From JACCZX01 sp963791315 (lineage in GTDB: Bacteria; Pseudomonadota; Gammaproteobacteria; Burkholderiales; Burkholderiaceae_F): a stretch of DNA of 64,000 nt. Below, in pieces: positions 47,610 to 55,603 of the stretch (position 1 is the first letter of the stretch; every line of letters starts with the position of its first letter). The notes beneath the pieces were generated by a model that worked only from the letters and a program-made list of their open reading frames with translations, ran no database searches and was not told the DNA's origin. The position numbers were made by a program, and so were the translations under genes. Location: assembly GCA_963791315.1 (NCBI GenBank), contig CAWBRQ010000007.1, positions 744,001 to 808,000 on the forward strand, written 5' to 3'.

Positions 47610-48634
47610 GTGCTGGCGAGCTAGTTACAAAGGCGGCAGCGGACCCGCACTCAGGCGCAAATCAAGGGCGCCGGCACACAGCACTGCTCATCATTGTGTT
47701 GGCAGCACTCATCGTGCTGGCAGTGTTTCCGCGCTTCGCCCAGCCTTACTACGTCACGCTCGTGCTGCCGGCGTTTGCCTATGCAATCGCACTGCTTGGA
47801 TTCAACCTGCTGTTCGGCTATACGGGCTTGCTGTCGTTCGGTCACGCGCTGTTCGTTGCATTGGGTGCGTACGGCGCAGCGGTGCTGTCAAGCAAGCTCG
47901 GCGTCAAGAGCTTCGAAGTGATTCTTCTGGTGTCGGGACTGACGGCGGTGCTGGTGGCTGTGCCGGTCGGCTTGCTTGCCGTGCGCTACGTCAGAATTTT
48001 CTTCGGCATTCTGACGCTTGCGTTCGGCATGCTCTTTCACTCCTTTCTGTTCAAGTTTTACGACATCACCGGCGGCGACACTGGTATTCGTGTGCTGCGG
48101 CCGGCGCTGCTCGGAAACGAGTTCAGCGAGCTCGACAAGACGACATTCTTGATCGGACCGTTTTACTACTACTGCCTGGTGCTGCTCGTAGTGCTGGGTT
48201 TCGTGATGTGGCGCATCGTGCATTCACCGTTCGGCTTGCATCTGACCGCGATCCGCGAGAACCCACGCAAGGCGGAGTATCTCGGCGTCCGAGTGCGTAT
48301 GTTCAGGCTCGCCGCGTTCTTGATTTCTGCTTTTTATTGCGCGGTGGGGGGCGTGATCCTCGCTATCAACACGGGGCAGGCCGATCCGGAGACTGCTTAC
48401 TGGACGCATTCCGGCGAGCTGGTGTTCATGACGGTGCTCGGCGGGTTCGCGAACTTTTTCGGCCCGTTGGTGGGTGCCTTCGTGTTCATCTTCCTCAAGT
48501 CCGAGTTGATGTCGATCACGCAGTACTGGCGATTCTTTCTCGGCGTAACGCTCGCGCTCATCGTGATCTTGTTTCCGCGCGGCGTGATGGGCGTCGCGCA
48601 GGATCTATGGTCGAAGCTCAGGCACACGCAATGA
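47606..48634 (+). CDS. ABC transporter permease, LivM type
   Basis: 342 residues. After a short cytoplasmic N-terminus, about nine helices with FNLLFGYTGLLSFGHALFVA, AIRENPRKAEYLGVRVRMFR (coupling loop) and VFMTVLGGFANFFGPLVGAF, all standard LivM text. The ATG overlaps the LivH-type stop and the TGA overlaps the LivG-type start, so translation is coupled on both sides. Frame is clean throughout. Confidence 0.92.
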   Translation: MSAGELVTKAAADPHSGANQGRRHTALLIIVLAALIVLAVFPRFAQPYYVTLVLPAFAYAIALLGFNLLFGYTGLLSFGHALFVALGAYGAAVLSSKLGVKSFEVILLVSGLTAVLVAVPVGLLAVRYVRIFFGILTLAFGMLFHSFLFKFYDITGGDTGIRVLRPALLGNEFSELDKTTFLIGPFYYYCLVLLVVLGFVMWRIVHSPFGLHLTAIRENPRKAEYLGVRVRMFRLAAFLISAFYCAVGGVILAINTGQADPETAYWTHSGELVFMTVLGGFANFFGPLVGAFVFIFLKSELMSITQYWRFFLGVTLALIVILFPRGVMGVAQDLWSKLRHTQ

Positions 48635-49408
48635 CGTTGATCGACACCGTCGGCGTCAGCAAGGCGTACGGCAGCTTCGTAGCGCTCGATGGCGTGTCGC
48701 TGTCGGTCGCGCGCGGCGAGCTGCTGTCGATCGTCGGCCCGAATGGCGCCGGCAAGACCACGCTGGTCAACGTGCTGACGGGCTTGCTGAAGCCGACGTC
48801 GGGCACGGTGCGGTTCAAAGGACACGATATCGCCGGCATCGGTCCCGTCGTACTGGCCAAGCGCGGCATGGCGCGTGCGTTTCAGCTTGGTGCACATCTT
48901 TCCGGCGCTGACGGTCGCGGAGACGATCGGCGTGGCGGTCGTATCACACGCCTCGAAGAGTTTTCGCCTGTTTGCGTCGGTGGCGACCGACACGGCGTTG
49001 CGTTCGCGCGTGCGCGAGGTCGCGGCAATATTTGGGCTCGATACCAAACTCGACACCGAATCAAGGTTGCTGTCGCAAGGCGAAAAGAAACTACTCGACA
49101 TTGCGAGTGCGTTCGCGTTGACGCCCGAAGTGATCCTGCTGGACGAGCCGACCAGTGGTGTTTCCAGTGGCGACAAGCACGGCATCATGCGTACGCTGAT
49201 CGATGCCGCGAAGCACGCGGGTGTGCAGGCGATCATTTTGGTCGAGCACGACATGGATCTGGTTGCCGAGTACTCGACTCGCATTGTTGCGATGAAGGAA
49301 GGCAAGGTGCTGGCAGACCTTCCTCCAAACGAATTTTTCAACGATCCCGAGATCGTCGCGGCCGTCGTCGGCAAGCTGGTCGGCAAGATGTCTAAGCGGG
49401 CGGCGTAA
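48631..49408 (+). CDS. ABC transporter ATP-binding protein, LivG type, one frameshift
   Basis: About 258 residues when restored. Walker A SIVGPNGAGKTTLVNVLTGL, then FKGHDIAGIGPVVLAKRGMA. A shift near 48890 at the Q-loop region (MARAFQ) leads to IFPALTVAETIGVAVVSHAS. The signature is LLSQGEKKLLDIASAFAL (SQGE in place of SGGQ), Walker B EVILLDEPTSGVSS, and switch IILVEHDMDLVAEYSTRI. ATG 48631 overlaps the LivM-type stop and its TAA overlaps the LivF-type ATG (TAATG). Confidence 0.9.
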
Positions 49409-50115
49409 TGCTGGCGCTGGAGCAACTGACCGTCGACATCCAAAACAGCCGCATCCTGCGTGGCATTTCGCTGCAGGTCGCAGCCGGTCAACTGGTGTGC
49501 CTTATCGGACGCAACGGTGCGGGCAAGACGACGACCTTCCGCACGATCATGGGGTTTCTGACCCCGGTGTCGGGAACCGTCGTGCTCAAGAACACGTCGA
49601 TCGTCGGGTTGCCGACTCATCGAATCGCACAGCTTGGGATTGGATATGCGCCGGAGGAGAGCCAGGTATTCGGCGATCTGAACGTAGCCGAAAACATCGA
49701 GCTGCCAACGTGGACGCGCCCGCAGGGTCGCGACGCGAAGACGCGTATCGCAATGGCGTACGAAATTTTTCCGAAGTTGCGTGATTACGCCAAGCGCGGT
49801 GGCAGCCAGCTTTCCGGCGGCGAGCGCAAGATGGTGTCGATTGCGCGCGCGCTCACGCTCGATGCCGAGTTGCTGCTACTCGACGAGCCGTTCGAAGGAC
49901 TCTCGCCGGCGATTATTCCGAGCATTAGCGAAGGGATCGCGTCTATCCGCCGGCGTGGACACGGGATCCTGATGGCGGAGTCGAACATTCACCATATTCC
50001 CGAATACGCCGACAGCTTGTATGTTCTGGAGCGCGGCGAGATTATTTTTGCAGGCACGCCCGCCGATGCGCACGCATCGTCGGAGGTGATGAACGTAATC
50101 AGCGGTGCCGCCTGA
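49408..50115 (+). CDS. ABC transporter ATP-binding protein, LivF type
   Basis: 235 residues, complete. Walker A CLIGRNGAGKTTTFRTIMGF, Q-loop GYAPEESQVFGDLNVAENIE, signature LSGGERKMVSIARALTLDAE, Walker B LLLLDEPFEGLSPAI and the switch MAESNIHHIPEYADSLYVLE. The switch His of most ABC ATPases is Asn here (ESNIHH), as in many LivF proteins. Last of the transporter genes; a PhyH-type gene follows 18 bp on. Confidence 0.92.
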   Translation: MLALEQLTVDIQNSRILRGISLQVAAGQLVCLIGRNGAGKTTTFRTIMGFLTPVSGTVVLKNTSIVGLPTHRIAQLGIGYAPEESQVFGDLNVAENIELPTWTRPQGRDAKTRIAMAYEIFPKLRDYAKRGGSQLSGGERKMVSIARALTLDAELLLLDEPFEGLSPAIIPSISEGIASIRRRGHGILMAESNIHHIPEYADSLYVLERGEIIFAGTPADAHASSEVMNVISGAA

Positions 50116-50133
50116 GATTGGACGAGGATCGCC

Positions 50134-50994
50134 ATGGCAAAAATTCTGACCGAGGCCCAGATCGAACAGTTCCGCCGCGACGGCTGCGTGTTTCCGATCC
50201 GCGTGATGCCGGAAGCCGAGGCACTCGAAATTCGCAGCAAGCTGGAAGACTACGAGACGAAATGCGGCCATCCGCTGGCCGGAGATTTGCGTCATAAGAC
50301 ACATCTGCTGTTTCCTTGGCTCGCTGACCTCGTGCGCAATACGCGCATCGTTGACGCCATCGAGGATTTATACGGGCCGAATCTGCTGTGCTGGACCACG
50401 AACTTTTTCATCAAGGAAGCAAACAACCCTGCGTTCGTTTCCTGGCATCAGGACTCGACGTACTGGGGGCTCAGCCGACCCGACGTCGTGACCGCGTGGG
50501 TTGCGCTGACGCCGAGCAACCGCGCCAATGGTGCGATGACGTTCATTCCTGGCACGCATACATCGGACCAGCTCGAGCATCGCGATACGTTTGCCAAGAA
50601 CAATCTGCTAACTCGCGGACAGGAAGTGGCAGTCGATGTCGACGAGTCGAAGGCGGTGACAATCGAGCTGCGGCCCGGCGAGATCTCGCTGCATCACGTG
50701 CGATTGGTTCATGGCTCGCCTGCCAACCCGTCGAATGACCGGCGTATCGGCTTTGCAATTCGCTACATTCCAACCAGTGTTTCGCAGATCGCAGGTGAGG
50801 ACAGTGCAACGCTCGTTCGTGGTGTCGATACGTTCCATCACTTCGCTCCCGAGCCTCGGCCGAGCGTCGATATGCAGCCGGATTTCGTCGCGTTGCATCG
50901 GCAGATCACCGAGCGGAACGCACAGATTCTTTACCGAGGAACTTCGGTAAAAAGCTACAACGATCCGCAAGCGCTGCCCGACCGCGCCGCCTGA
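50134..50994 (+). CDS. Phytanoyl-CoA dioxygenase-family (PhyH) protein
   Basis: 286 residues, complete. Fe(II)/2-oxoglutarate oxygenase. The facial triad is VSWHQDSTYWGL (His and Asp) and LHHVRLVHGSPANPSNDRRI (distal His, with Arg for 2-oxoglutarate). Also NGAMTFIPGTHTSDQLEHRD. Members hydroxylate a C–H next to a carboxylate, thioester or phosphonate, so substrate is open. It follows the transporter with a GAGGATC box before ATG 50134 and closes the operon, suggesting that it initiates breakdown of the imported compound or an early intermediate. Confidence 0.88.
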   Translation: MAKILTEAQIEQFRRDGCVFPIRVMPEAEALEIRSKLEDYETKCGHPLAGDLRHKTHLLFPWLADLVRNTRIVDAIEDLYGPNLLCWTTNFFIKEANNPAFVSWHQDSTYWGLSRPDVVTAWVALTPSNRANGAMTFIPGTHTSDQLEHRDTFAKNNLLTRGQEVAVDVDESKAVTIELRPGEISLHHVRLVHGSPANPSNDRRIGFAIRYIPTSVSQIAGEDSATLVRGVDTFHHFAPEPRPSVDMQPDFVALHRQITERNAQILYRGTSVKSYNDPQALPDRAA

Positions 50995-51561
50995 GTGAAC
51001 CACGCACTCGCCGCACTCAGCATTGCAGCGGCCGTGATCGCTCGCGGAGCCGATGCGGCCGAGGTCGAGCGTGATGACGGAAGCCTTCGATCCGACATCG
51101 TGGTGCGCGCATTGACTCTGATCGACACGCCGTATAGATACGGCGGATCCACGCCTGCGAGTGGTTTTGACTGCAGCGGCCTCGTTAGATTTGTCTTCCA
51201 ATCAGTTGGCGCACCGCAGTTGCCACGCCGCTCGGAAGATATTGGAAAACTGGGCGAGCCGATCACGCGCTCACAACTCGAGCCGGGCGATCTGGTGTTC
51301 TTCAATACGCTGGCTCGTGCCTATTCACATGTCGCGATCTATATAGGAGAAGGTCGCTTTCTTCACGCGCCCGCGCGTAATGGTCGCGTGCGAATCGAGG
51401 GCTTGGACGATCGCTACTGGCGGACCCGTTTCGACGGCGCTAGGCGGCTTATTGACCCCGACGCCCGGACTTTGCGCCCTGGTCTTCCGGGCCTCTCTTC
51501 GGCACGTTCTTCCCCGTTGTTCCCGACTGATGAATATGGTACTGAAATCATAAAGCCTTGA
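50995..51561 (+). CDS. NlpC/P60-family cell-wall hydrolase
   Basis: 188 residues. A signal-like N-terminus (HALAALSIAAAVIARGADA) precedes a Cys peptidase domain: TPYRYGGSTPASGFDCSGLV with the nucleophilic Cys, LEPGDLVFFNT, YSHVAIYIGEGRFLHAPARN with the catalytic His. Cleaves peptide stems of peptidoglycan. GTG 50995 directly abuts the PhyH stop, but function suggests it is only a neighbour. The last 35 residues are low-complexity (LRPGLPGLSSARSSPLF). Confidence 0.85.
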   Translation: MNHALAALSIAAAVIARGADAAEVERDDGSLRSDIVVRALTLIDTPYRYGGSTPASGFDCSGLVRFVFQSVGAPQLPRRSEDIGKLGEPITRSQLEPGDLVFFNTLARAYSHVAIYIGEGRFLHAPARNGRVRIEGLDDRYWRTRFDGARRLIDPDARTLRPGLPGLSSARSSPLFPTDEYGTEIIKP

Positions 51562-51581
51562 TTTAGCTAGTCCATTTCTCG

Positions 51582-51601
51582 GAATGAGAATTATTTGCAT
51601 T
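51582..51601 (+). promoter_or_regulatory. Fur-type operator upstream of fbpA
   Basis: GAATGAGAATTATTTGCATT contains the same 14-mer GAATGAGAATTATT found between fbpC and fbpB. It resembles the Fur consensus and lies 61–80 bp before the fbpA start, inside an AT-rich stretch. Iron repression of fbpA–hemP is the natural inference. Confidence 0.75.
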
Positions 51602-51661
51602 TAGGAATAACTTGCGATAACGTGCGCCCATCCGATCTACAACGAACAAATGGGTGTGGCG

Positions 51662-52739
51662 ATGAACCGAATCAAAGTGCGTCGGCGCGGGGCCGAAATG
51701 TGTCTGCATCGGTTGATGCAGGTTGCCGTGCTCGGCGGAATCGCGAGTGCGTTTGTGACACCCTTGTCAGCTCAGGCGCAGGAAAAGGTGCTCAATCTCT
51801 ATTCCGCGCGCCACTATCAGACCGACGAGGCGCTTTACTCCGACTTCACTAAGCAAACCGGCATCAAGATCAATCGCATCGAAGCCGGCGATGAGCAATT
51901 GCTGCAGCGGTTGAAGGCCGAGGGAGCGAACAGCCCTGCCGACGTGCTGATTCTGGTCGATGCGGCGCGACTTTGGCGTGCGCAAATCGATGGGCTGTTT
52001 CAACCAAGTCGATTCGAAGGTGCTGAACGAGCGCATACCGGCGCAGCTGCGCTCGAACGACGGCACCTGGTATGGCTTCTCGACGCGCGCCCGCGCGATC
52101 GTCTACAACAAGGCGAACGTCAAGCCTGAGGATGTAGACACTTACGAAGAACTCGCCGATCCGAAAAACAAGGGCAAGGTTTGCACGCGATCGGGCTCGC
52201 ATCCCTACATGCTGTCGCTAATCGGCTCGCGTGTCGAAGTGATGGGCGAGGCTCGTGCCGAGCAATGGGCCAAGGGGATCGTCAGCAACATGGCGCGGCC
52301 CCCGAGCGGCGGCGATACCGATCAAATCAAGGCGGTTGCGGCCGGAGAGTGTGGTGTCGCCGTCACCAACACTTATTACTGGGTGCGCTTGCTGCGCTCG
52401 ACCGATCCCAAGGATAAGGAAGTGGTCAGCAAGGTCGGTTTTATTTGGCCTAACCAGTCGACCTCAGGGGCACACGTCAACATCGCCGGCGGCGGCGTGG
52501 CGAAGAACGCGCCGAACAAGGCGAACGCGGTTGCATTTCTCGAGTATCTCTCGAGCCCGTCGGCACAAACGTATTTCGCCAACGGCAACAACGAATTTCC
52601 GGTAGTGAAGGGTGCGGCCTTGAACAACCCGGCGCTTTCTTCGCTGGGCAGCTTCAAGCCGGAACAGATTGCGGTGTCGACGATGGGCAAGAACACAATT
52701 GCCGCCCAGCGCATTCTCGATCGCGTTGGTTACAAGTAA
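51662..52739 (+). CDS. fbpA: Iron(III) ABC transporter substrate-binding protein, FbpA-like, one frameshift
   Basis: About 358 residues when restored. A long leader ends in VTPLSAQAQ. The mature domain starts KVLNLYSARHYQTDEALYSD, and the His/Glu region and the paired tyrosines of GVAVTNTYYWVRLL are iron ligands in FbpA-type proteins. Others: FSTRARAIVYNKANVKPEDV, GAHVNIAGGGVAKNAPNKAN, FANGNNEFPVVKGAAL. Frame change near 52003. ATG 51650 is an alternative start. Preceded by a Fur-type site and followed 18 bp later by hemP. The ATPase and permease that should serve it are 32 kb away. Confidence 0.9.
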
Positions 52740-52757
52740 GTCGCGCGACGACTGACG

Positions 52758-52964
52758 ATGCAATGCGCTAGTCATAATGATCGATCGCGGCACGTCCTTG
52801 ACATCGAGACAGTTCCCTCTTCAGTTGAGTCGAAGGCGACTGCAGCAATCGAATGGAATACCGAACAGTTGCTCGGCGCCGCGCAAGAGGTCAGCATCCG
52901 GCACGAGGGCCGCGTGTATCGGCTGCGCCGGACGAAGCTCGGGAAACTGATTCTCACTAAGTAG
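52758..52964 (+). CDS. hemP: Hemin uptake protein HemP
   Basis: 68 residues. The C-terminal half EVSIRHEGRVYRLRRTKLGK then LILTK is the HemP signature. HemP proteins are small, Fur-regulated and usually head haem-uptake loci; in some betaproteobacteria HemP/HmuP activates the haem receptor gene. Here it follows fbpA by 18 bp, so both are likely expressed from the same Fur-controlled promoter. No haem receptor is in the window. Confidence 0.87.
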   Translation: MQCASHNDRSRHVLDIETVPSSVESKATAAIEWNTEQLLGAAQEVSIRHEGRVYRLRRTKLGKLILTK

Positions 52965-53363
52965 GAGTGTCCGCACACAGAGTCCTTGACCCAGTAGCCA
53001 GCCGGCGCGCAATTCATTGTTCTCTTACCTGTGTCGCGCCCCCAACGGAGCCATGCCGCGTGCCGGTTGGGTTCGTGCAAGCCAAAGGTCTTTCTTCGCA
53101 TTGTTGTCAAGTCACCCGGTCAAGCGACCAGCCAGCTCCTGCCAGCTCGCGGGCGCCGCGCACCCAATCACGCGCAATTGATGATGCTTGGCCCTATCGG
53201 TGCTTGATTCTGGAGCGCGCGGTGGGGCGCTGGCGTAATGAGAGTTAGTCAGCCGCAACATCCAGTTGAGCCACTGTCCCGTACCAGGGACAGCACGGCA
53301 ACGCACACTCGCAGTTCCAACGTGCATTCGCCGCTGCATCAACAACTCAACAGGAGAAAACCG
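52965..53363. other. Intergenic stretch with perfect hairpin
   Basis: About 400 bases without a supported gene. It contains CTGTCCC-gtacca-GGGACAG at 53274–53293, a perfect 7-bp inverted repeat about 70 bases upstream of the fasciclin start and on its probable leader. There is no T run, so it is not an obvious terminator. The rest shows nothing I recognise on either strand. Confidence 0.5.
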
Positions 53364-53915
53364 ATGCAAACGAAGAAACTGGCGGGGCTTGCGGTCGCCT
53401 TGGCGTTATCCGTGACCACCGTCACTGCAATCGCTCAAGTCACGGTCGGCGGCGCTCCGATGTATGCGAGCAAAGACATCATCGACAATGCCGTTAACTC
53501 GAAGGATCACACGACACTCGTTGCGGCGGTCAAAGCCGCGGGATTGGTCGATACCCTAAAGAGCCCGGGGCCATTCACGGTGTTCGCACCAACGAATAAC
53601 GCCTTTTCAGCGCTACCTGCAGGAACGGTCGACACGTTACTGAAGCCCGAAAACAAGGAACAGTTGACCAAGGTCCTGACGTACCACGTTGTGCCGGGCA
53701 AGATGGATGCGGCCACACTGGTGAAGCAGATCGAGGCCGGTGGAGGCAAGGCGATGCTCAAGACCGCCGCTGGTGGCACGCTCACAGCGACTGCCAGTGG
53801 CAAGACGGTCAGTGTGACGGATGAAAGCGGCGGCACTTCGAAAGTGACGATCGCCGACGTCAATCAATCGAACGGTGTGATTCACGTCGTCGATAAAGTG
53901 TTGCTGCCGAAGTAA
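53364..53915 (+). CDS. Fasciclin (FAS1)-domain exported protein
   Basis: 183 residues. A signal peptide (KLAGLAVALALSVTTVTAIA) is followed by one FAS1 domain: IIDNAVNSKDHTTLVAAVKA, GPFTVFAPTNNAFSALPAGT, LTKVLTYHVVPGKMDAATLV and SNGVIHVVDKVLLPK. Extracytoplasmic adhesion-type domain; bacterial role unclear. CAGGAGA lies 8 bases before ATG 53364. A terminator-like hairpin follows its stop. Confidence 0.9.
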   Translation: MQTKKLAGLAVALALSVTTVTAIAQVTVGGAPMYASKDIIDNAVNSKDHTTLVAAVKAAGLVDTLKSPGPFTVFAPTNNAFSALPAGTVDTLLKPENKEQLTKVLTYHVVPGKMDAATLVKQIEAGGGKAMLKTAAGGTLTATASGKTVSVTDESGGTSKVTIADVNQSNGVIHVVDKVLLPK

Positions 53916-53930
53916 ATCGTCGTAGCGCCG

Positions 53931-53967
53931 AACGCCGCGCTTGATCAAAAGCGCGGTGTTTCTTTCT
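53931..53967 (+). terminator. Probable intrinsic terminator after the fasciclin gene
   Basis: AACGCCGCGCTT, loop GATCAA, AAGCGCGGTGTT, then TCTTTCTT. The stem is 12 bp with one mismatch (G–T wobble in RNA), followed by a T-rich tail. It starts 15 bases after the stop. Confidence 0.75.
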
Positions 53968-53997
53968 TGATGCTTGCGCGCCCGTTACCATCGGGCG

Positions 53998-55603
53998 ATG
54001 CGAGAGCCACTCGACGTTCTGATCATTGGCGCCGGCCATAACGGCCTGACGTGTGCTTGCTATCTGGCGGCGGCTGGACTAAGTGTGCGCGTGGTCGAGC
54101 GCAGAGGTGTCGTCGGCGGCGCTGCGGTGACAGAGGAGTTTTATCCGGGGTTTCGCAATTCGACCGCGAGTTACACGGTCAGTCTGCTGAATCCGCAGGT
54201 GATTCACGATCTGAAGCTCGTGCAGCACGGACTGCGCATCGTTGAGCGACCGTTCTCGAATTTCGTACCGCTGGCAGATGGACGCTATCTGAAGTTCGGC
54301 GAGGCGGCGGAAAATGCCACTGCGCTGAATAACGCCGAAGTCGCCAAGTTCTCGCCGCGCGATGCGCAAAGACTGCCGTCGTTCTATGCGAGGCTCGATC
54401 GCATCGCAGATCAACTTCGCCACTGGATCCTGCGATCACCGCCGAATATCGGTGGACCCTTTGTCGTCGAAGGATGGCGCGATCTCGTTGCGGCTGCGAG
54501 GCTGCTCTTGCAAATGGGACGGCTGCCACGAGAAGGTCAGCGCGATTTGGTCGATGTCTTTACCAAGAGCGCAGGCGATTGGCTCGATTCGTGGTTTGAA
54601 TCGGAACCGCTGAAGGCGGTGCTCGGATGGGACTCGATTGTCGGCAACTACGCGAGCCCGTACGCGCCGGGCTCGGCCTACGTGCTGCTGCATCACGTCT
54701 TCGGTGAAGTCAACGGCAAGCGCGGCAAGTGGGGGCACGCAATCGGCGGCATGGGTGCGATCACGCAGGCGATGGCGGCCGAAGCGCGCGCGCGCGGTGT
54801 GCAGATCGACGTCGACCAGCCAGTGCAGCGAGTCATCGTTGAAAATGGTCGTGCGGCGGGTGTCGAATTGAAGTCAGGTGAAGTCGTGCGCGCGCGAGCG
54901 GTGGCGGCGAACGTGACGCCGAAGCTGCTGTACCAGCGACTGGTCGATTCAGCTGCGCTCCCCGCGGACTTCGTCGAAGCGATCGCACGCACCAAGTACG
55001 GCTCGGGAACGTTTCGCATCAACGTTGCGCTTTCCGGTCTGCCTGACTTTTCTGCGCTGCCGGGCGCGACGCCGCAGTCCGCATCATGCGAGCGGCATCA
55101 CGTTCGCTCCGTCGCTCGCTTACATGGATCGCGCATGGCATGACGCGGTTGCTCTCGGATACTCGCGTGAGCCTGTGGTCGAGATGTTGATTCCAAGCGT
55201 CGTCGATGACTCACTTGCGCCGCCAGGTCGACACGTCGCCAGCCTGTTTTGCCAGCAGTTCGCGCCGACGGCAGACTGGTCGCAACTGAAAGAGCGCGCA
55301 GTGCAAGCGATCTTCGATGTTGTGCAGAACCATTGCCCGAACTTTCGCGCCTCGGTGCTTGGATATCGTGCGCTATCGCCGATGGATCTCGAAAATGAAT
55401 TTGGATTGACCGGAGGCGACATCTTTCATGGCCAGCTGTCGCTCGATCAGCTGTTCTCGATGCGGCCGCTGCTGGGCTATGCGCGCTATCGCGGGCCGAT
55501 CGCCGGGCTTTACCACTGCGGCTCGGGTGCGCATCCGGGCGGCGGCGTAACCGGCGCGCCGGGGCATAACGCCGCCCGCGAAATCATTCGCGACATCGCG
55601 TAA
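53998..55603 (+). CDS. Phytoene-desaturase-like FAD oxidoreductase (PYROXD2-like), one frameshift
   Basis: About 534 residues when restored. FAD fold DVLIIGAGHNGLTCACYLAA, then VVERRGVVGGAAVTEEFYPG, FRNSTASYTVSLLNP, GAITQAMAAEARARGVQIDV. A frame change near 55080 leads to SGITFAPSLAYMDRAWHDAV, GDIFHGQLSLDQLFSMRPLL and GLYHCGSGAHPGGGVTGAPG, the C-terminal FAD contact. This group is distinct from true carotenoid desaturases and its substrate is unknown. ATG 53998 has no strong ribosome site. Its stop abuts the convergent putA stop. Confidence 0.86.

Noticed and set aside
47590..48630. 601-codon plus-strand frame spanning the LivM-type gene into the LivG-type gene
   Set aside because: Before 48631 it is the wrong frame of the LivM-type permease, Arg-rich and without motifs; only its LivG part is real.
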